From positions 1 through 64,000 of the forward strand of contig JAILDV010000031.1 in NCBI GenBank assembly GCA_024688885.1: 64,000 bases of DNA. Reading direction: 5' to 3'. Under the pieces are notes generated by a model, which saw nothing but the letters and a program-made list of their open reading frames with translations, was not told the DNA's origin and did not search any database. Both the position numbers and the translations under genes were made by a program. The stretch is from Bacteroidaceae bacterium (GTDB lineage Bacteria > Bacteroidota > Bacteroidia > Bacteroidales > Bacteroidaceae). This document shows positions 59,708-64,000 of the stretch, piece after piece (the first letter of the stretch is position 1; each line of letters starts with the position of its first letter).

Positions 59708-59919
59708 AATAGAATTAAATTAATCGGGAAGTGTTTGGGGAAATCCCGACAATATTTAAACTTGAATTAAAACTTCTTTACTTAGCTTTACCAGCGAAGG
59801 GGCTTAGTCCGTGACTGTTTTCCTCCACCGTTTTTTAGAAGCAAAGTATCTTCAGGTTACCCCCGAACTGGTAACCGTCAGATTTTTGTTTACTAAATCA
59901 GTTCGCCGATAACCGCAAT
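59708..59919 (-). other. 212-bp leader between rpsN and rpsH with stem-loops
   Basis: Neighbouring gaps in this operon are 0-103 bp, most below 30. No ORF is seen. Stem candidates are CGGGA/TCCCG at 59733-59756 and GGTTAC/GTAACC at about 59855-59877. A GCTGGTAAA word found at the end of rpsN recurs here. It may be a regulatory mRNA element, or a second promoter region. Confidence 0.5.
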
Positions 59920-60222
59920 TTACCAGCTTGCCTTCTTCACACCTGGGATCAGACCAGCAGATGCCATCTCGCGGAACTGGATACGAGAGAGTCCAAACTG
60001 ACGCATGAAACCTCTTGGACGTCCAGTGATTTTGCAGCGGTTGTGAAGACGGATTGGATTTGCGTTTGCAGGGATTGCCTGGAGAGAACGAGCTGCCTCA
60101 TAAGCCTCCACTGGATCCTCTGCAGTAGCAATCACCTTCTTCAGAGCTGCACGCTTTGCGGCATACTTTGCTACGAGCTTTGCACGCTTAACTTCGCGTG
60201 CCTTCATTGATTCCTTTGCCAT
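59920..60222 (-). CDS. rpsN: 30S ribosomal protein S14
   Basis: The 100-residue long form lacks the CxxC zinc motif: [20 protein letters not shown] at the start, and [20 protein letters not shown] with [17 protein letters not shown] at the end. It is the zinc-independent C-minus type. Confidence 0.98.
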   Translation of the reverse strand: MAKESMKAREVKRAKLVAKYAAKRAALKKVIATAEDPVEAYEAARSLQAIPANANPIRLHNRCKITGRPRGFMRQFGLSRIQFREMASAGLIPGVKKASW

Positions 60223-60230
60223 TTTCTATA

Positions 60231-60785
60231 TTACTTTTTAGCGTCCTTAAATGGAAGACCGAATGCCTTGAGGAGCGCATAGCCCTCTTCATCAGTCTTG
60301 GCAGAAGTCACGAACGTGATGTTCATACCTGTAATCTTATCCACCTGGTCGATGTTGATTTCAGGGAAGATGATCTGCTCAGTAATACCCAAAGTGTAGT
60401 TACCACGACCGTCAAACTTTGACTCGATACCCTTGAAGTCACGGATACGTGGGAGTGATACGCGGATGAGCTTCTCAAGGAACTCATACATGCGCTCACG
60501 GCGAAGCGTAACCATTACACCGATAGGCATCTGCTTACGGAGACGGAAGTTAGAGATATCCTTCTTTGACTTGGTTGCAACGGGCTTCTGACCAGTAATC
60601 TGGGCAATCTCGTTCATGGCAACCTCAATCACCTTCTTGTCAGCAGTTGCCATACCAAGACCTTGGTTCACCACAATCTTCTTCAACACAGGAATCTGCA
60701 TTGGTGAAGAGTAGTTGAACTGCTTCATCAGTGCTGGAGCAATCTGCTCAGCATAAACATTCTTCAATTGTGCAGTAGTACTCAT
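60231..60785 (-). CDS. rplE: 50S ribosomal protein L5
   Basis: The 184 residues include [20 protein letters not shown] and the C-terminal [20 protein letters not shown] segment. L5 binds 5S rRNA. It shares its first base with the end of rplX. Confidence 0.98.
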   Translation of the reverse strand: MSTTAQLKNVYAEQIAPALMKQFNYSSPMQIPVLKKIVVNQGLGMATADKKVIEVAMNEIAQITGQKPVATKSKKDISNFRLRKQMPIGVMVTLRRERMYEFLEKLIRVSLPRIRDFKGIESKFDGRGNYTLGITEQIIFPEINIDQVDKITGMNITFVTSAKTDEEGYALLKAFGLPFKDAKK

Positions 60786-61102
60786 TATAATTCCTCCCCT
60801 GATTTTTTAGCGTAACGAACTAACTTTCCATTCTCACCCTTCTTGCGGCCGATACGAGTGGGCTTGCCAGTCTTCGGATCAACAACGTTCAGGTTAGAGA
60901 TATGGATTGGAGCCTCCTGCTCAATAATACCTCCCTGTGGGTGCGCAGCGCTTGGCTTGGTGCTCTTCTTGACCATGTTCACACCCTCGACAATGGCACG
61001 CTTCTTCTCAACAAGAACCTTGGTGACCTTACCGGTCTTACCCTTCTCATCGCCAGCGTTCACGTACACCATGTCGCCTTTCTTAATATGTAATTTACTC
61101 AT
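60785..61102 (-). CDS. rplX: 50S ribosomal protein L24
   Basis: The 105 residues contain the KOW motif ([20 protein letters not shown]) and [21 protein letters not shown]24 is an early assembly initiator on 23S rRNA. Confidence 0.98.
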   Translation of the reverse strand: MSKLHIKKGDMVYVNAGDEKGKTGKVTKVLVEKKRAIVEGVNMVKKSTKPSAAHPQGGIIEQEAPIHISNLNVVDPKTGKPTRIGRKKGENGKLVRYAKKSGEEL

Positions 61103-61125
61103 TGCTGTAATTTTACTTTTAAGGA

Positions 61126-61491
61126 TTAAAGTACTTCAGTAGCCAAAGAAACTACCTTCATGTTAGCAGCACGGAGCTCACGGGCTACAGGGCCAAAGAT
61201 ACGGCTACCTCTCATTTCGCCAGCATTGTTCAAGAGAACACATGCGTTGTCATCGAAACGGATGTAAGAACCGTCTGGGCGACGTACCTCTTTCTTAGTA
61301 CGAACAATCAGAGCCTTTGACACAGAACCCTTCTTAACTTCACTCGTAGGAATAGCGCTCTTAACTGCTACAACGATTACGTCTCCTACAGTAGCATAGC
61401 GACGTCTTGTACCGCCCAAAACACGGATACAAAGCACTTCGCGAGCACCGCTGTTATCAGCGACCTGCAATCTTGATTCTACCTGTATCAT
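61126..61491 (-). CDS. rplN: 50S ribosomal protein L14
   Basis: The 121 residues start [20 protein letters not shown] and have [20 protein letters not shown] near the end, the L14 signature. It forms an intersubunit bridge. Confidence 0.98.
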   Translation of the reverse strand: MIQVESRLQVADNSGAREVLCIRVLGGTRRRYATVGDVIVVAVKSAIPTSEVKKGSVSKALIVRTKKEVRRPDGSYIRFDDNACVLLNNAGEMRGSRIFGPVARELRAANMKVVSLATEVL

Positions 61492-61493
61492 AA

Positions 61494-61751
61494 TTACTTA
61501 GCCCTTTCAACGATTTGTACTAATCTCCATCTCTTGGTTTTGCTCAATGGACGAGTCTCCATGATCAGAACAGTGTCACCGATGTGAGCATCGTTCTTCT
61601 CGTCATGAGCATGGTACTTCTTTGTCTTCTGGACAAACTTACCATATATAGGGTGCTTCTCCTTGAACTTAGCAGAAACAACGATGGTCTTATCCATCTT
61701 GTCGCTTGTAACGACACCCTGTCTTTGCTTTCTTAAATTTCTTGCTTCCAT
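61494..61751 (-). CDS. rpsQ: 30S ribosomal protein S17
   Basis: The ATG at 61751 ([20 protein letters not shown]) gives 85 residues. A TTG two codons upstream would add two residues and is less likely. The OB fold binds 16S rRNA helix 11; [20 protein letters not shown] is the signature. Confidence 0.97.
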   Translation of the reverse strand: MEARNLRKQRQGVVTSDKMDKTIVVSAKFKEKHPIYGKFVQKTKKYHAHDEKNDAHIGDTVLIMETRPLSKTKRWRLVQIVERAK

Positions 61752-61761
61752 TCTCAATAAT

Positions 61762-61950
61762 TTATTTATTACGCTGGGTAAGCTCGCCCTTCATGCGTGC
61801 AATGTCGTGACGCAACTTCTTAATCTGAGAATTGTCGGCAAGCGGAGAAATACTGTGGTTGAACTTCATGTTGTCCAAGTTAGCGCCCTCCGCCTCGATG
61901 CGCTCAGCGAGCTCTTCGTTAGTAAGTTCTCTAATTTCTGAAATTTTCAT
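61762..61950 (-). CDS. rpmC: 50S ribosomal protein L29
   Basis: The 62-residue two-helix protein ([38 protein letters not shown]) lies at the exit of the peptide tunnel. It starts 2 bp after the rplP stop. Confidence 0.97.
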   Translation of the reverse strand: MKISEIRELTNEELAERIEAEGANLDNMKFNHSISPLADNSQIKKLRHDIARMKGELTQRNK

Positions 61951-61952
61951 AA

Positions 61953-62384
61953 TTAAGCGTTTTTATCGTAATCACGACGTACAACAAACTTTGTAGTAGT
62001 AGGAAGTTTCTGTGCACCGAGTCGGAGAGCCTCCTTAGCGATGTCATAAGAAACACCTTCAATCTCGAAAAGAATGCGACCTGGCTTAGCAGGGAACACA
62101 TACTGGTATGGGTCACCCTTACCTTTACCCATTCGGACGTCAGCAGGCTTCTTGGTGATTGGCTTATCAGGGAAGATGCGAATCCAAACCTGACCTTGAC
62201 GCTGCATGTAACGTGTGATAGCAACACGGGCAGCCTCAATCTGACGGGCAGAAATCCATTTTGTTTCAAGTGCCTTGATGCCGAAGCTACCGAAAGCGAG
62301 TTCAGTACCTCTGTGCGAGACACCCTTCCAACGACCGCGACCTTTTTGCGGTCTTCTATATTTTTGTCTTTTTGGCTGTAACAT
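61953..62384 (-). CDS. rplP: 50S ribosomal protein L16
   Basis: The 143 residues include [40 protein letters not shown] and [20 protein letters not shown], all L16 features. It helps tRNA positioning at the A site. Confidence 0.98.
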   Translation of the reverse strand: MLQPKRQKYRRPQKGRGRWKGVSHRGTELAFGSFGIKALETKWISARQIEAARVAITRYMQRQGQVWIRIFPDKPITKKPADVRMGKGKGDPYQYVFPAKPGRILFEIEGVSYDIAKEALRLGAQKLPTTTKFVVRRDYDKNA

Positions 62385-62451
62385 AGTTAATTGCTTCTTA
62401 AGTTGCGCCTTTACGCGAACAACATCGCGCTTCGGTCTGCAAGCAGATTAA

Positions 62452-63183
62452 TTAATTGCGGTTATTAGGCTTTCTGTTTCTGAAACGACGTCCGCCACCG
62501 TTATTACCACCACGAACAGAATCTTTCTGCTGTGAGAAGTTAGGTGTGAGGTCCTGCTTGCCGAACTTCTCGCCACGACAGATCCAAACCTTGATGCCAA
62601 GAAGACCCACCTTCGTGAGAGCCTCAGCAAGGCTGTAGTCGATGTCAGCGCGAAGTGTGTGGAGAGGAGTACGTCCTTCCTTGAACATTTCACTACGTGC
62701 AATTTCAGCACCGTTGAGGCGACCTGAAATCTGCACCTTGATGCCTTCTGCACCAGAACGCATTGTGTTTGCGATGGCAGTCTTGATAGCACGACGGTAA
62801 GCAATCTTACCTTCAATCTGACGTGCAATGTTGTTAGCCACAATCACAGCATCAAGCTCTGGGCGCTTAATCTCATAAATGTTAATCTGAACTTCCTTGT
62901 CAGTCACCTTCTTCAACTCCTTCTTCAGAGCCTCGACCTGCTCGCCGCCCTTGCCGATGATGAAGCCTGGACGAGCTGTGCAGATAGTGATGGTGACAAG
63001 CTTCAAGGTGCGCTCAATCACAATCTTGGAAACGCTTGCCTTTGAGAGACGTGCGTTGAGGTACTTGCGGATTTTGCTGTCCTCAAGGAGGTTGTCACCA
63101 AAATCATTTCCGCCGAACCAGTTAGAATCCCAACCTCTTACAATACCGAGGCGGTTGCTTATTGGATTACATTTTTGTCCCAT
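62452..63183 (-). CDS. rpsC: 30S ribosomal protein S3
   Basis: The 243 residues start [23 protein letters not shown] domain with [18 protein letters not shown] is at about 75-95, and [18 protein letters not shown] ends the S3_C domain. An Asn/Arg/Gly-rich tail ([20 protein letters not shown]) follows. It lies at the mRNA entry. Confidence 0.98.
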   Translation of the reverse strand: MGQKCNPISNRLGIVRGWDSNWFGGNDFGDNLLEDSKIRKYLNARLSKASVSKIVIERTLKLVTITICTARPGFIIGKGGEQVEALKKELKKVTDKEVQINIYEIKRPELDAVIVANNIARQIEGKIAYRRAIKTAIANTMRSGAEGIKVQISGRLNGAEIARSEMFKEGRTPLHTLRADIDYSLAEALTKVGLLGIKVWICRGEKFGKQDLTPNFSQQKDSVRGGNNGGGRRFRNRKPNNRN

Positions 63184-63185
63184 AA

Positions 63186-63590
63186 TTACTTTTCCTCATT
63201 AGTTTTAGCGTCCACGAAGATGGTGATGTGGTTTGAACGCTTGCGGATTCTATAGCCACGTCCCTGAGGTGCTGGTCTCATACGCTTGAGAGTAGCGCCT
63301 TCGTCAACAAAAATCTTAGAGATATAGAGTTCTCCGTTTTCAGCCTTGCGGTCATTCTTCTGCTCCCAGTTAGCGATAGCAGAGCGAAGTGCCTTCTCGA
63401 TGTCCTTAGCAGCATCCTTGCTGTTGAACTTGAGAGTTGCAAGAGCCTTGCTCACTTCCATGCCACGCACAAGGTCTGCGACATAGCGCATCTTGCGGGG
63501 CGATGAAGGAACATCGCGAAGACTGGCGAAGTAGACAGTCTTTTTGGCCTCTTTAATCTTCTCGGCCATTAATCTTTTTCTTGCTCCCAT
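63186..63590 (-). CDS. rplV: 50S ribosomal protein L22
   Basis: The 134 residues have [20 protein letters not shown] at the N-terminal side and the tunnel hairpin [20 protein letters not shown]. The hairpin lines the exit tunnel and is a known macrolide-resistance site in other bacteria. Confidence 0.98.
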   Translation of the reverse strand: MGARKRLMAEKIKEAKKTVYFASLRDVPSSPRKMRYVADLVRGMEVSKALATLKFNSKDAAKDIEKALRSAIANWEQKNDRKAENGELYISKIFVDEGATLKRMRPAPQGRGYRIRKRSNHITIFVDAKTNEEK

Positions 63591-63632
63591 TATTTAATAG
63601 TCTTTTTTACTTGGTTGAAGCCTGTTCTACAA

Positions 63633-63902
63633 TTACTTCTTCTTGTTACCTGCGTGACCGCGGAAAGTACGAGTAAGTGCAAACTCACCGAGTTTGTGAC
63701 CCACCATATTTTCAGTAATGTAGACAGGGATGAATTTATTACCGTTATGCACTGCAATGGTATGACCTACGAAATCGGGAGATATCATCGAAGCGCGAGC
63801 CCATGACTTGATAACACTCTTCTTGCCGCTCTCGTTCATGGCGAGAACTTTCTTTTCGAGCTTCACATTGATGTATGGACCTTTTTTTAATGAACGACTC
63901 AT
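63633..63902 (-). CDS. rpsS: 30S ribosomal protein S19
   Basis: The 89 residues run [20 protein letters not shown] to [18 protein letters not shown], a complete S19. It lies in the head of the 30S subunit. Confidence 0.98.
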   Translation of the reverse strand: MSRSLKKGPYINVKLEKKVLAMNESGKKSVIKSWARASMISPDFVGHTIAVHNGNKFIPVYITENMVGHKLGEFALTRTFRGHAGNKKK

Positions 63903-63914
63903 AATCAGTTAACT

Positions 63915-64000
63915 TTATTTGTTACGTCTTTCAATAATGTACTTGTTTGACTGCTTCTTTGGTGCGCGAGTCTTGAGACCCTTAGCATAGAGGCCGTTAC
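63915..64000 (-). CDS. rplB: 50S ribosomal protein L2, partial (C-terminal 27 residues)
   Basis: The frame NGLYAKGLKTRAPKKQSNKY to IIERRNK and a TAA at 63915-63917 is the conserved C-terminus of L2. The remainder lies beyond the window end. Confidence 0.95.
   Translation of the reverse strand, partial: NGLYAKGLKTRAPKKQSNKYIIERRNK

Noticed and set aside
1..64000. tRNA, rRNA, complete insertion sequence or prophage
   Set aside because: I saw no cloverleaf, rRNA segment, transposase or phage gene in reading the window; a tRNA scan would be decisive.

Overview
The window reads as a Bacteroidales chromosome, most likely Prevotella-like. The evidence is the gene content (SusC/SusD pairs, fasciclin lipoproteins, a GH43 with a C-terminal sorting-type tail, secY-map-infA-rpmJ order in the ribosomal operon), -7 boxes of the TAnnTTTG type, and few Shine-Dalgarno sequences. 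No database search was possible, so family calls rest on motifs visible in the translations.

Layout. 1-2.0 kb: the 5' part of a lipoprotein gene cut by the window edge, a frameshifted small secreted-protein remnant, and a PIN-type toxin-antitoxin pair. 2.0-3.3 kb: no gene, but dense short tandem repeats (7, 11, 22 and 23 bp periods) and a 43-bp palindrome. 3.3-21.7 kb: an ABC efflux locus on the minus strand. It holds tolC-like and MacA-like genes, a sigma-54 response regulator with its histidine kinase, and ten downstream genes: four A/B pairs of FtsX/MacB-type permeases and two near-duplicate ATPases. Two matching sigma-54 promoters with paired TGTCCA-N4-TGGACA sites sit at the same distances before the tolC-like gene and before the first permease, which points to one self-contained regulon.

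21.8-25.2 kb: an exbB-exbD-tonB-DJ-1-ispD operon, divergent from nadK (25.3 kb). A 23-copy heptamer array separates nadK from an ABC exporter, whose 3' end overlaps a convergent gene for a large receiver/pyruvate-kinase-like protein. 31.1-48.8 kb: one long minus-strand operon with two SusC/SusD pairs and three large fasciclin (FAS1) lipoproteins. 49.2-51.4 kb: a secreted GH43 arabinanase-like enzyme with its own promoter and terminators. 51.6-64 kb: the S10/spc/alpha ribosomal operon from rplQ back to the end of rplB.

Two themes stand out. First, the efflux locus carries a GC-rich palindromic repeat family, found between genes and also in frame inside two permeases and the response regulator. 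Second, many gaps, and one ABC exporter coding region, carry short repeats phased at exactly 7 bp with different unit sequences.
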